In this document: positions 56,086 to 64,000 of the stretch, piece after piece
How positions within the stretch are numbered: the first letter of the stretch is position 1
Layout of the letters: each line of letters opens with the position of its first letter
Source of the DNA: Kitasatospora arboriphila
GTDB taxonomy: Bacteria; Actinomycetota; Actinomycetes; Mycobacteriales; Mycobacteriaceae
Direction: 5' to 3'
Assembly (NCBI RefSeq): GCF_000717275.1
Contig: NZ_JNYV01000003.1
Location: forward strand, 372,001 to 436,000
DNA length: 64,000 bases
Notes under the pieces: model-generated
What the model saw: only the letters and a program-made list of their open reading frames with translations
The model's database searches: none
What the model was told of the DNA's origin: nothing
Position numbers and translations under genes: made by a program

Positions 56086-57041
56086 CCCTGCGAGCCGGTG
56101 GACCGAAAGCGAGGGCGAGTCGAATGGTGCAAACACGTGGGCGCATGGATGCGATGGCGCCATATCTGCGGTACGACGCAGCAGCCGACGCCAGTGCGGC
56201 GTTGGTGATCCGTTGCTACTCCTCGTCTTTCGGGCTCGCGACCCGAATGCTCGGTGGGCACGTGCGGCAAGACGTCCGCAACATCTACGCATTGGTACGG
56301 ATAGCAGACGAAGTGGTGGACGCCCCTCGGCCCGGTCAGGACGGCGTCGACCGGCTGGTAGAGCTGGACAAGCTCGAACAAGACACCTTCGCGGCAATTG
56401 AAACGGGATCGAGTGCCAATCTTGTTGTTCATGCGTTCGCCCGGACCGCTCGTCGAGTCGGGATCGACAAGGAACTCGTCGCCCCGTTTTTCCATTCGAT
56501 GCGCACAGACCTGCAGCGCACAAAGCACGACTTCGCGAGCCTCGGGAGTTACATCTACGGCTCAGCTGAAGTGATCGGCCTGATGTGCCTGTGTGCGTTT
56601 GTGGCCGGTGAGCCCAACCCCTCCGGTCGCTACGCGGAACTGGCGCCCGGCGCCCAGCGCCTCGGTGCCGCATTCCAGAAGATCAACTTCCTCCGGGACT
56701 TCGGCGACGACAGCGACGGACTCGGACGGCAGTATCTCGTCGGCCTCCAACCCGACGACCTCGACGAAGAGATCTGGGGCAGCTGGCTCGACGACATCGA
56801 GATGGACCTGGCCGCGGCCGCGGAGGTCATTCCGCGGCTGCCGCGAGGCTCGCGCGTGGCAGTGTGTACCGCGCACGACCTGTTCGCCGAACTGACCCGG
56901 CGCCTGCGGGCGACGACGGCGGCGCAAGCGCGGCTGACCAGGGTGCGCGTGCCCGCGCCGGAAAAGGCGCGCATCGCGGCGAGAGCAGCCCTGCGCCGTG
57001 GGCGACCTCACGACATCGATACGGAGAACAGCTTCAAGTGA
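56082..57041 (+). CDS. crtB: Phytoene synthase
   Basis: Starting at ATG 56082 gives 319 residues; ATG codons at 56124 and 56145 are alternatives. Squalene/phytoene synthase motifs are YALVRIADEVVD (first Asp-rich motif), DDSDGLGRQYLVGL-type second motif and LGAAFQKINFLRDF. It condenses two GGPP to phytoene. It overlaps idi and crtI by 4 bp, showing a compact operon idi-crtB-crtI. Confidence 0.93.
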   Translation: MTLRAGGPKARASRMVQTRGRMDAMAPYLRYDAAADASAALVIRCYSSSFGLATRMLGGHVRQDVRNIYALVRIADEVVDAPRPGQDGVDRLVELDKLEQDTFAAIETGSSANLVVHAFARTARRVGIDKELVAPFFHSMRTDLQRTKHDFASLGSYIYGSAEVIGLMCLCAFVAGEPNPSGRYAELAPGAQRLGAAFQKINFLRDFGDDSDGLGRQYLVGLQPDDLDEEIWGSWLDDIEMDLAAAAEVIPRLPRGSRVAVCTAHDLFAELTRRLRATTAAQARLTRVRVPAPEKARIAARAALRRGRPHDIDTENSFK

Positions 57042-58633
57042 CCGCACCATCGAAAAAAGTAGTCATCATCGGCGGTGGTGTTGCGGGACTGGCCACCGCT
57101 GCCCTGTTGGCCCATGACGGGCACGACGTCGAATTGGTCGAGAAGAACGATGACCTCGGCGGCCGTGCCGGCTCCTGGGAGCACGACGGATTCCGCTTCG
57201 ACACCGGACCGTCGTGGTGGCTGATGCCCGAGGTGTTCGACCACTTCTTCGATCTGCTCGGGACGTCCACCGAAGAACAGGTCAACCTGGTTCGTCTCGA
57301 ACCGGGCTATCGGGTGTTCTTCGAGGGCTCCGACGAGAAGATCGATGTCGAAGGTGACGAGGAACGTAACCAGGCACTGTTCGAGAGCATCGAGCCAGGT
57401 GCCGGAGCGGGATTGGGCGACTACCTCGACTCGGCCCGGCATGCCTACGACATCGCTGTCAAACGTTTCCTCTACACGAGTTTCGATTCACCGCGAGCCT
57501 TCCTCGGCCGAGACGTGTTGCGCAACGCGCCGAAGCTGGCCGAGCTGCTCACCAGATCGTTGCAATCTTTTGTGTCACAACGATTCTCGGATCGGCGACT
57601 GCAGCAGGTTCTCGGCTACCCGGCGGTGTTCCTCGGGTCTTCCCCGGAACGCACCCCGGCCATCTACCACCTGATGAGCTGGCTCGATCTCGCTGACGGG
57701 GTCCGTTACCCCGACGGAGGTTTCACCACGTTTGTCGAGGCGCTGTCCAGGCTGGCGGCCGACAACGGGGTGCGACTGCACACCGGTACGGCAGCGACCG
57801 CAATTCTCACCCGGCCGCGTGCCGGCGGCAGGCGGGGTCGCCGGGCAATCGGGCGCCGCCGCGACGAGGTTGTCGGGGTGCGGGTCACCGACGGCCATGG
57901 GACTCAACGAGATATCGCGGCCGACATCGTCGTGGGCGCCGCGGACCTGCACCACGTGGAGACCCGGTTGCTGCCGGAGCATCTGCAGACGTTCCCCCAA
58001 CGGTGGTGGGACAAGGCGACTTCGGGGCCCGGCGCTGTCCTGGCCTATCTGGGTGTGCAGGGGAGTCTTCCCGAACTGGCTCATCATTCGCTGTTCTTCA
58101 CCGACGACTGGACAACCAACTTCGACGCGATCTTCGAGTCCCCGACACACATGCCGGATCCCGCATCGCTGTACGTGTGCCGCCCGTCCGCGACGGACGA
58201 CTCGGTGGCGCCCGCAGATCACGAGAACATCTTCATCTTGGTGCCCTCGCCTCCGGATCCCGGTCTGGGACATGGGGGGATCGACGGTGCCGGGGCTCCC
58301 GACATCGAGAAGGTCGTGGACCAGGCTGTTGCGACGATCGCCTCGTGGGCGAACATCCCGGACCTCTCCGAGCGGATCGTCGTCCGGCGGTCGGTGGGGC
58401 CGGCCGACTTCGTCGACAACGTCAACTCGTGGTCGGGTGGTGCACTCGGCCCGGCGCATACGTTGCGGCAGAGTGCGTTTCTGCGCGCCACCAACCGCTC
58501 CCGCAAGGTCGAGGGCCTGTTCTATGCCGGCTCGAGTACCCGTCCCGGCATCGGTCTGCCGATGTGTCTGATCAGCGCCGAGCTCATCCGCAAACGACTC
58601 AAGGGAGACCGGTCCGTCGGGCCGTCACACTGA
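57038..58633 (+). CDS. crtI: Phytoene desaturase
   Basis: GTG 57038 overlaps the crtB stop and gives 531 residues; the longer frame through crtB is shadow. The Rossmann dinucleotide motif is VVIIGGGVAGLATAALLAHDGHDVELVEKNDDLGGRAGSW, followed by FDTGPSWWLMPEVFDHFF. The C-terminal FYAGSSTRPGIGLPMCLISAELIRKR is the typical CrtI end. It desaturates phytoene towards lycopene or related products. Convergent with the polyprenyl synthase gene, 20 bp apart. Confidence 0.93.
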   Translation: MTAPSKKVVIIGGGVAGLATAALLAHDGHDVELVEKNDDLGGRAGSWEHDGFRFDTGPSWWLMPEVFDHFFDLLGTSTEEQVNLVRLEPGYRVFFEGSDEKIDVEGDEERNQALFESIEPGAGAGLGDYLDSARHAYDIAVKRFLYTSFDSPRAFLGRDVLRNAPKLAELLTRSLQSFVSQRFSDRRLQQVLGYPAVFLGSSPERTPAIYHLMSWLDLADGVRYPDGGFTTFVEALSRLAADNGVRLHTGTAATAILTRPRAGGRRGRRAIGRRRDEVVGVRVTDGHGTQRDIAADIVVGAADLHHVETRLLPEHLQTFPQRWWDKATSGPGAVLAYLGVQGSLPELAHHSLFFTDDWTTNFDAIFESPTHMPDPASLYVCRPSATDDSVAPADHENIFILVPSPPDPGLGHGGIDGAGAPDIEKVVDQAVATIASWANIPDLSERIVVRRSVGPADFVDNVNSWSGGALGPAHTLRQSAFLRATNRSRKVEGLFYAGSSTRPGIGLPMCLISAELIRKRLKGDRSVGPSH

Positions 58634-58653
58634 CGCGCCTTGCCGAAGAGCGC

Positions 58654-59769
58654 TCAGGCTTGGCGCCAGACGCACTTCTCGATGAGGGTGGTCAGAGCCT
58701 GCCGGGTGACGGTGTCCACCGGTAGTGCGTCCACGATTTCCATTGCGTCGCGTGTGAGTTCGCCGATCCGCGCTTCGATGGCCTGAGCGGCGCGAGTCTC
58801 GGTGAGCACCGAACGCACGGCCTCGAGGTCGGCGTCGGTCAGTTCGGGATTGCCCAGCGAGCGCCTGAGGATGTCTTTCTGCGCGCTGTCGGCACGCGAT
58901 TCGGCGACTCCCATCAGCAGGGTGCGCTTGCCCTCACGAACATCGTCGATCGCCGGTTTGCCGGTGATCTGGGGGTCGCCGAACACACCCAGGAGATCGT
59001 CACGCAGCTGGAAGGCTTCGCCGGCGGTCAGCCCGATCTGGTCGTAGAGGTGCAGGAGCGTGTCATCGGCGCCGGCGATCGCGCCACCGAGTCGGAGCGG
59101 ATGGCTGATCGTGTACTTGGCGCTCTTCAATCGCAGGATGAGGTCGGCGCGGCGGCGGGAGGTGGCCGCCTCGGTCTGGCTGAGCATGTCGAGGTATTGG
59201 CCCGCGTAGGCCTCGTCGCGCATCTGCGACCAGATGGCCCGAACCGCGCGGCGTGACCTCGGATCGAGAGCGTCGGTGGCCATCGCGGACAAGTCGTCGG
59301 ACCACGACAGGCACATGTCGCCGACCAGGATGGCAGCCGCCGAGCCGTGTTCGTCACCGTCGCCGAGTCGTTGCTGTCGCGCGTGTTCGGCCGTGAAGTG
59401 GCGGTGCATCGTGGGCAGGCCGCGCCTGGTGTCGCTGTTGTCCATCAGGTCGTCGTGCACGAGTGCGGCGAAGTGGAAGAGCTCGATGGCCGCTGCCATC
59501 TCGGCGACGCCGACAGCCAGTTCGCCTCCGGTCACCCCGTACGAACCCCACATGCAGAACTGAGCCCGCAGCCGTTTCCCACGGTCCAGGCTGTCGGTGA
59601 CGGCCGTGGCCAGGGGTGTGACCTCCGCGCTCAGATCACTCATCGCGGCCGAGTGGTCGGAGACATGGGCGGTGAGCACGGCGTTGACCGCAGTGACGAT
59701 CTCGTGGCTTCGGCCCTGGAGCAGATCGTTCGTGATCAGCGCCTCGGTGTGGTGATCTACTGACGTCAT
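58654..59769 (-). CDS. crtE: Polyprenyl diphosphate synthase, probable GGPP synthase
   Basis: The 371-residue enzyme has the first Asp-rich motif HDDLMD (Asp106-Asp110), GGKRxR-type GKRLRAQF, and the second motif QLRDDLLGVFGD. It should extend FPP or DMAPP with IPP. The nearby crtB makes geranylgeranyl diphosphate the most likely product; idsA-type synthases have the same motifs. ATG 59769 is clear. Confidence 0.9.
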   Translation of the reverse strand: MTSVDHHTEALITNDLLQGRSHEIVTAVNAVLTAHVSDHSAAMSDLSAEVTPLATAVTDSLDRGKRLRAQFCMWGSYGVTGGELAVGVAEMAAAIELFHFAALVHDDLMDNSDTRRGLPTMHRHFTAEHARQQRLGDGDEHGSAAAILVGDMCLSWSDDLSAMATDALDPRSRRAVRAIWSQMRDEAYAGQYLDMLSQTEAATSRRRADLILRLKSAKYTISHPLRLGGAIAGADDTLLHLYDQIGLTAGEAFQLRDDLLGVFGDPQITGKPAIDDVREGKRTLLMGVAESRADSAQKDILRRSLGNPELTDADLEAVRSVLTETRAAQAIEARIGELTRDAMEIVDALPVDTVTRQALTTLIEKCVWRQA

Positions 59770-59888
59770 GTGGCGTTCTCCGTCCCCGAGCGGCGATCAA
59801 ACTGTTGAGTCGTTGCATTGGTTTCTTCGGAACAGAACACGAATCGGATGGGTGGTCGGCGCAGGCACCGCTCCTGCAGGCGACCAGG

Positions 59889-60692
59889 TCACTGAGCTTC
59901 GGGCACGTGGGCCGTGACGAGCCAGGCCCGGGCGTCGAACCAGACACCGTCTGCACATTGGTGGCTCGCCAGCATGTCGCGCAAACGCCCCGTCGCCTGT
60001 TCGGCCTCGACCGGACTCAGCCGTGCCATCGCGCCGGCAACGTTCGCGAAGCCACCGACCCAGTCGAGGGCGGCGTGGACATCTCGGCCGTAGAAGACCG
60101 GCTCATGGACGCCGTCGACGACGACGTCGACAAACCCGGCATCGCTCATGATCGCCGTGACGGTTGTTGGATCGGCGAGTGAGAACGCATCGGGTACCTG
60201 GCCGGGGCCTGAGGGGACTGAGGGGACTGAGGGGCCGGTCGCGGCGAGGGCGCGGGCGATGGCCGAGCTCCATTCGTTGTGCTCGCGTGGCTGCCACACG
60301 AGCATGGCCAGTCGCCCGCCCGGCCGTATCGCTCGTCCGATGTTGGTGAACGCTGCGACCGGGTCGTCGAAGAACATGGTTCCGAAGCGACTGATTGCCA
60401 CATCGAAGCCGCCCGGTGTGAACGGATGGGTCTGTGCGTCCGCGACCTCAAACGTCACGGTTGAAAGTTGCTCGGCATCAGCGATTTCGCGGGCTCGCTC
60501 GATGGCGGATTCGGAGATGTCGATCCCGAAGGCATTGCCGGCGTGGGCTGTTCGCGCCGCCTGGCGCGTGGAATGTCCGGTTCCACACCCGATGTCGAGC
60601 ACGCGCTCGCCGGCTCTGACCGCGCAGGCCCGATGCAGTGGTTCATCGTAGAGCGACAATTCGGCGTCGTAACCGTCGTAGATGTCTGTCAT
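59889..60692 (-). CDS. SAM-dependent methyltransferase, class I
   Basis: The 267-residue protein carries motif I VLDIGCGTGHST, an acidic GIDISESAIERA, and motif FEVADAQTHPF followed by SRFGTMFFDDPVAAF. The target is unknown; a quinone, carotenoid or small molecule are possibilities. Its 5' end overlaps the alpha/beta hydrolase stop (ATGA), so they form a two-gene unit. A small in-frame 9-bp DNA repeat (60210-60234) encodes SVP repeats. Confidence 0.85.
   Translation of the reverse strand: MTDIYDGYDAELSLYDEPLHRACAVRAGERVLDIGCGTGHSTRQAARTAHAGNAFGIDISESAIERAREIADAEQLSTVTFEVADAQTHPFTPGGFDVAISRFGTMFFDDPVAAFTNIGRAIRPGGRLAMLVWQPREHNEWSSAIARALAATGPSVPSVPSGPGQVPDAFSLADPTTVTAIMSDAGFVDVVVDGVHEPVFYGRDVHAALDWVGGFANVAGAMARLSPVEAEQATGRLRDMLASHQCADGVWFDARAWLVTAHVPEAQ
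60210..60234 (-). repeat. 9-bp tandem repeat inside the methyltransferase gene
   Basis: The unit TGAGGGGAC occurs twice and is followed by most of a third copy, coding Ser-Val-Pro repeats on the minus strand. It is likely to vary by slippage. Confidence 0.75.
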
Positions 60693-61396
60693 GGCAGCAC
60701 CTGGCCGCTGGTCTCCTGCCCGGCGCTCGCAGGCGCCAGGCCCTGCTCGGCCGCGTAGGTGTGGAGGCGGTCTGCCAAGTCGAATGGTCGACTGAGCGCG
60801 GGGGTGTGCCCGCCGTCCATCTCGTCCGGGGTGATGCCGAGTCGCTCGGAGACCACCCGGCGTAGGTAGGCAGCAGGGAACACCCGGTCCTCCCGGCAGA
60901 TCAGCACTCGGGTGGGGACATCAGGCCAGGCGCGCAGAGGTGACGGTTCGTCGGCCCGCGCCTCGGACTCATCGCGACCTTTCGCCACGGCCTGCGCGGC
61001 CAACTCCGTCGGCACGTCGTGATAGAACAGCGCAACAATATCGTCGTGGTGCGTGCGCTTTTCGTCACCGAGGCGGGTGTTGGTGAAGTAATCGCCGGGT
61101 GCCTCACCGGGGGTCGGGATCATCGGCGCGATCAGAACGAGCAACTCGACGGCGACCCGCTCACAGACGAGGGGAGCGGTGAGACCGCCCGCCGAATGCG
61201 CGACGACAACGATGTCGGACCGATCGCTCACCGCGGCGGCAATCGTGTCGGCATACTCGGCGACTCCGGCCGAGTCGTCTCCGCAGGGCAGATCAGGTGC
61301 CACGGTGTCGTGTCCCCGCGCGCGTAGATCGGATTCCACGAGGTGCCAATACCAGCCGACATCCCCGGCCCCGTGGACGAACGCAAAGGTGGCCAC
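60689..61396 (-). CDS. Alpha/beta hydrolase
   Basis: The 235-residue protein has the fold's oxyanion start FAFVHGAGDVGWYW, the nucleophile elbow AHSAGG (Ser at about 89) and a late DGGHTPALSRP His. Similar short hydrolases are annotated as esterases or salicylate/hydroxynitrile-type enzymes. The substrate is unknown. It begins with GTG 61396 and overlaps the methyltransferase gene. Confidence 0.85.
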   Translation of the reverse strand: MATFAFVHGAGDVGWYWHLVESDLRARGHDTVAPDLPCGDDSAGVAEYADTIAAAVSDRSDIVVVAHSAGGLTAPLVCERVAVELLVLIAPMIPTPGEAPGDYFTNTRLGDEKRTHHDDIVALFYHDVPTELAAQAVAKGRDESEARADEPSPLRAWPDVPTRVLICREDRVFPAAYLRRVVSERLGITPDEMDGGHTPALSRPFDLADRLHTYAAEQGLAPASAGQETSGQVLP

Positions 61397-61530
61397 GGCT
61401 TCCTTCCTCTGCTCGATCGAACCTCTGCTCTATCGGAGTACGCCTCGGCCCGGCACCCACGCTGCCGGTTCATGGCGTACGCCGCGGTGTGGTCGGGTTT
61501 GCGGGTCGCACATCGGAGGTATCAGTACCC

Positions 61531-62232
61531 ATGCGGCCCGTGTTTTCCCGTGAAGAAGCGTATGCCGGTTGGTCGCGTCTGCATGGCGGTATCGATCCGC
61601 GGAGTTCGATATGGATCAGCGGCTGGGTTCGTCTCGCTCACACATGCGCGACCCCGTTGGTGCGCGCAGGTGTCAGCCCCAGCACGGTCACGGTCGCGGG
61701 AGTCGCGGTCATGGCGACCGTTCCGCTGATCGCCTCGGCCGGTGCCGCGTGGCCCATGATGGCCATGCTCGTGATCCTCGTCGGCGCTGTGCTCGACGGT
61801 GTTGACGGAGCGATCGCGGTACGCGCCGGCAAGGCGTCGCGGTGGGGCCGGGTACTCGACCCGTTCGCCGACCGCTGTTCAGACCTGTTGCTCATCCTCA
61901 CGTTGGTTGTCCTCGGTGCCCCTGCGTGGCTCGGGGTTTCGCTCGCCCTGCTCACGTTGCTGCTCGAGTCCGTACGTGCGCACGCGCAGGCCACCGGGAT
62001 GGAGGGGCCTGGAGTGCTGACGTGGTGGGAGCGTCCATCGCGGGTGATAGTTGCATCCTTCGCCACCGCGACCAGCGCCATCGAGTGGGGTGCCAGGCGC
62101 GCGGGGATCGACGTGTTGCCCGCCCTCGACGGCGTCACCCTGGTGACCATCTACTCCCTCATCGCAACCGTGTTGGCCGTTGCGGGCCTGGCCCAATTAC
62201 TGGTCGCTGTTCACTCGGACCTCGAGGACTGA
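61531..62232 (+). CDS. CDP-alcohol phosphatidyltransferase family membrane protein
   Basis: ATG 61531 is preceded by CGGAGG and gives 233 residues. The family signature is D(x2)DG(x2)AR(x8)G(x3)D(x3)D. Here it reads DGVDGAIAV, eight residues, GRVLDPFAD. All Asp are present but the Arg of AR is Val, with an Arg one place later. Six hydrophobic helices are expected. It transfers a phosphoalcohol from a CDP-linked donor; the product (phosphatidylinositol-type, glycerol or other) is not assignable. Its 3' end overlaps the convergent CrtI-like gene by 22 bp. Confidence 0.82.
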   Translation: MRPVFSREEAYAGWSRLHGGIDPRSSIWISGWVRLAHTCATPLVRAGVSPSTVTVAGVAVMATVPLIASAGAAWPMMAMLVILVGAVLDGVDGAIAVRAGKASRWGRVLDPFADRCSDLLLILTLVVLGAPAWLGVSLALLTLLLESVRAHAQATGMEGPGVLTWWERPSRVIVASFATATSAIEWGARRAGIDVLPALDGVTLVTIYSLIATVLAVAGLAQLLVAVHSDLED

Positions 62233-63731
62233 CTGCCCTCGGCGTCCCCGATCATGTCGGCGACGATCTTGGCCGACATCATCACCAATGGCAGGCCGCC
62301 GCCCGGATGGGCTGAGCCGCCGACGAGGAACAGACCAGGAACGGGTGATCTGTTGGCCGGCCGCAAAAATGCCGCCATCGGACCGTTGGACGACGTGCCA
62401 TAGATGGAGCCGCCCGGTGTCATCGTCCGTCGCTGCAGATCAGCCGGGCTGATGATCACCCGGTTCCTGACCTCGCCACGTACATCCAGCCCGCGTTCGG
62501 CCATCAGGTCCAGGATCTGGTCGGCGTACCGGTCGCCCAGCCCGGGGGCGTCCCAATCAGTACCCGATTCGGGGTCGTGCGGAGGCGCGTTGACAAGAAC
62601 GAACCACGCACCGGCGCCCTCGTGCGGAACGATCGCCGGGTCGGGGGGAGCGCTGAGATAAATCGTCGGACGAGGAACCGGACGGGCCCGACCATGACGG
62701 CCGAAGACCGCGTCGAACTCGTCGTCGTAGTCTTCGGCAAACATCACATGGTGGTGTGGTTGACCGGCAGGAGCGTTCTGCAACGCCAGTAGGATCACGA
62801 ACCCGGACAGCGAACGGGTGGTGCGACGCAGGCGCCATCGTGCCTGCCGGATAGGCCATCGGCGGGCCGTGAGCAACGTGTTGTAGACCTGGTGTGCATC
62901 GGCGTTGGCCACCACTGCATCCGCGGAGATGACCCCGTCGTCGACCCGAACACCGATGACACCTGTTGCGTCCGAGACGATCTCGGTGGCCTTCGTACCA
63001 AGACGCACGTCGACGCCCAGGGTCAGCGCGCGATCGAGTAGCGCGGCAGCGATACGCCCCAGACCCCCGGCGACGTACCAGGATCCAAAAGCCTGCTCCG
63101 CGTACGGCACGCTCGCCAGCGCGGCCGGGGCACGGCGGGGATCAGACCCGGTGTACGTCGCGTATCGGTCGAGCAACATCCGTAGGCGGGGATCGGACAG
63201 ATACGACTTGCCGATCCCGCGCAACGACCGCCACGGTGCCACCGCCGCGAGCTCATCGAGGCGGCGAGAGAGTCCGAGCATCGTGCGGACGTCGATCGGT
63301 GATTCCAGGAACGGGATGCGGGTGACGTCCCAGATCCGTTGGGCACGCTCGGAGAATGCACTCCACTGTGCGCCTCGGCCATCGCCCAGTGCCGCGTCGA
63401 GCGCGGCGGGGATGTCGCGCATCTCGCCGGGGAGATCCAGGACGGCGCCATCGGGGAAGGTGTACCGGCAGGCGATGTCAAGGCGTTGGAGTTCGAGTTC
63501 GTCGGATGCCGAGCCGCCGCCGGTCGCGGCGAACAGATCGTCGAGGACCTGGGGGAGAGTCAACAGGGATGGGCCGGTGTCGAACACGAAGTCGTCGATC
63601 TTCTCCACACCGAGCTTGCCGCCGACCGAGGCGGCTTGTTCGACGAGGGTGACAGCGTGCCCCTGTGCCGCCAGACGTGTAGCTGCGGCCAATCCGCCCA
63701 CACCCGCTCCGACAACAACGATGTGGCTCAA
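62211..63731 (-). CDS. Second CrtI/CrtN-type carotenoid desaturase or oxidase
   Basis: The 506-residue flavoprotein starts with HIVVVGAGVGGLAAATRLAAQGHAVTLVEQAASVGGKLGV and FDTGPSLLTLPQVLDDLF. It ends FLVGGSAHPGGGLPLVMMSAKIVADM, the CrtI-superfamily C-terminus. It is well diverged from the CrtI at 57-58.6 kb. It could perform further desaturation or oxidation, or act on a different polyene. The product cannot be set from sequence. Overlaps the membrane-protein gene upstream by 4 bp. Confidence 0.87.
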   Translation of the reverse strand: MSHIVVVGAGVGGLAAATRLAAQGHAVTLVEQAASVGGKLGVEKIDDFVFDTGPSLLTLPQVLDDLFAATGGGSASDELELQRLDIACRYTFPDGAVLDLPGEMRDIPAALDAALGDGRGAQWSAFSERAQRIWDVTRIPFLESPIDVRTMLGLSRRLDELAAVAPWRSLRGIGKSYLSDPRLRMLLDRYATYTGSDPRRAPAALASVPYAEQAFGSWYVAGGLGRIAAALLDRALTLGVDVRLGTKATEIVSDATGVIGVRVDDGVISADAVVANADAHQVYNTLLTARRWPIRQARWRLRRTTRSLSGFVILLALQNAPAGQPHHHVMFAEDYDDEFDAVFGRHGRARPVPRPTIYLSAPPDPAIVPHEGAGAWFVLVNAPPHDPESGTDWDAPGLGDRYADQILDLMAERGLDVRGEVRNRVIISPADLQRRTMTPGGSIYGTSSNGPMAAFLRPANRSPVPGLFLVGGSAHPGGGLPLVMMSAKIVADMIGDAEGSQSSRSE

Positions 63732-64000
63732 GCCTTCTCCTCCGGATCATTGCCGGTGTGGTCGGGTTCGGCCGTGCGCCGGCCGTCCGCCACGGTGTCA
63801 AGGGAGCGTGTCACCGCCCACCCCATGATCACCACCATATGCAGGATCCACAGCCACAGACCGACCGCGACCACACCACCGATGACATCGAGACCGGCGT
63901 AGGGGATCCCGACGTCGATGGGCAGCGACAGGAACAACGCGAAGCCCTGGAGGAATCCGGCCATGAACGACGCGGTGGTGACTGCGGCCACCGCTGCCAC
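63728..64000 (-). CDS. Membrane protein, partial (5' end beyond the window)
   Basis: The visible 90 residues contain two hydrophobic segments (about 8-30 and 36-63) and a charged C-terminal tail. The gene runs off the right edge, so its N-terminus is missing. It overlaps the second CrtI-like gene (ATGA) and thus belongs to that carotenoid unit. I recognise no family from this fragment. Confidence 0.6.
   Translation of the reverse strand: MAAVAAVTTASFMAGFLQGFALFLSLPIDVGIPYAGLDVIGGVVAVGLWLWILHMVVIMGWAVTRSLDTVADGRRTAEPDHTGNDPEEKA

Overview
The window is a 64 kb, high-GC chromosomal segment from a mycolic-acid actinobacterium (Mycobacteriales). Two MspA-type porins, the MprAB-PepD block, a carotenoid cluster and gene order shared with Mycobacterium tuberculosis point to Gordonia, Williamsia or a close relative; the genus is inferred. 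Comparisons with M. tuberculosis loci are from memory, not from a search.

Layout. 1-3.9 kb: a nonapeptide-repeat protein cut by the window edge, an RDD membrane protein, and a first methionine-type ABC transporter (metQ-metN-metI). 4-18.3 kb: a TetR regulator, a large indolepyruvate:ferredoxin oxidoreductase on the minus strand, and a tightly coupled plus-strand operon for leucine/isovalerate breakdown. That operon is accD1-accA1-acyl-CoA dehydrogenase-MaoC-CitE-like lyase-acyl-CoA ligase-acetoacetyl-CoA synthetase, with a candidate operator just before accD1. 18.4-32.4 kb: a block resembling Rv0954-Rv0959 (Gly/Tyr/Gln-rich membrane protein, DUF6350, purN, purH, AAA ATPase, VWA protein). It is split after purH by a second methionine-type ABC transporter, a TauE/SafE permease and a CoA transferase.

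32.5-38 kb: a DUF1707 protein, an AEC permease, a small membrane-protein/winged-helix operon under a large palindrome, and a zinc-starvation ribosome island. The island holds cysteine-depleted S18, S14, L33, L28, L31 and L32 plus a COG0523-type protein whose P-loop has decayed, with paired Zur-like boxes between the divergent arms. 38-43.8 kb: a UPF0126 membrane protein, then mprA-mprB-pepD-moaB2 with candidate MprA boxes. 43.8-47.7 kb: two MspA-family porins and a DUF222/HNH nuclease behind a perfect LexA box.

47.7-55.2 kb: MscL with a long disordered tail, a SAF-domain protein, a Ruc-like zinc-ribbon chaperone behind a CIRCE-like operator, 5-formyltetrahydrofolate cyclo-ligase, galU, a gephyrin-like MoeA homologue (Glp), rimJ, the GlpR-like membrane protein and tRNA-Ala(CGC). 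55.5-64 kb: an isoprenoid/carotenoid cluster (idi, crtB, crtI, a polyprenyl synthase, a methyltransferase, an alpha/beta hydrolase, a CDP-alcohol phosphotransferase, a second CrtI-like enzyme and a partial membrane protein).

No rRNA, CRISPR array, prophage or complete insertion sequence is visible. The strongest signals beyond gene calls are the regulatory sites: the palindrome at 35034-35091, the Zur-like pair, the LexA box, the CIRCE-like site, the MprA boxes and the operator at 8527-8550.
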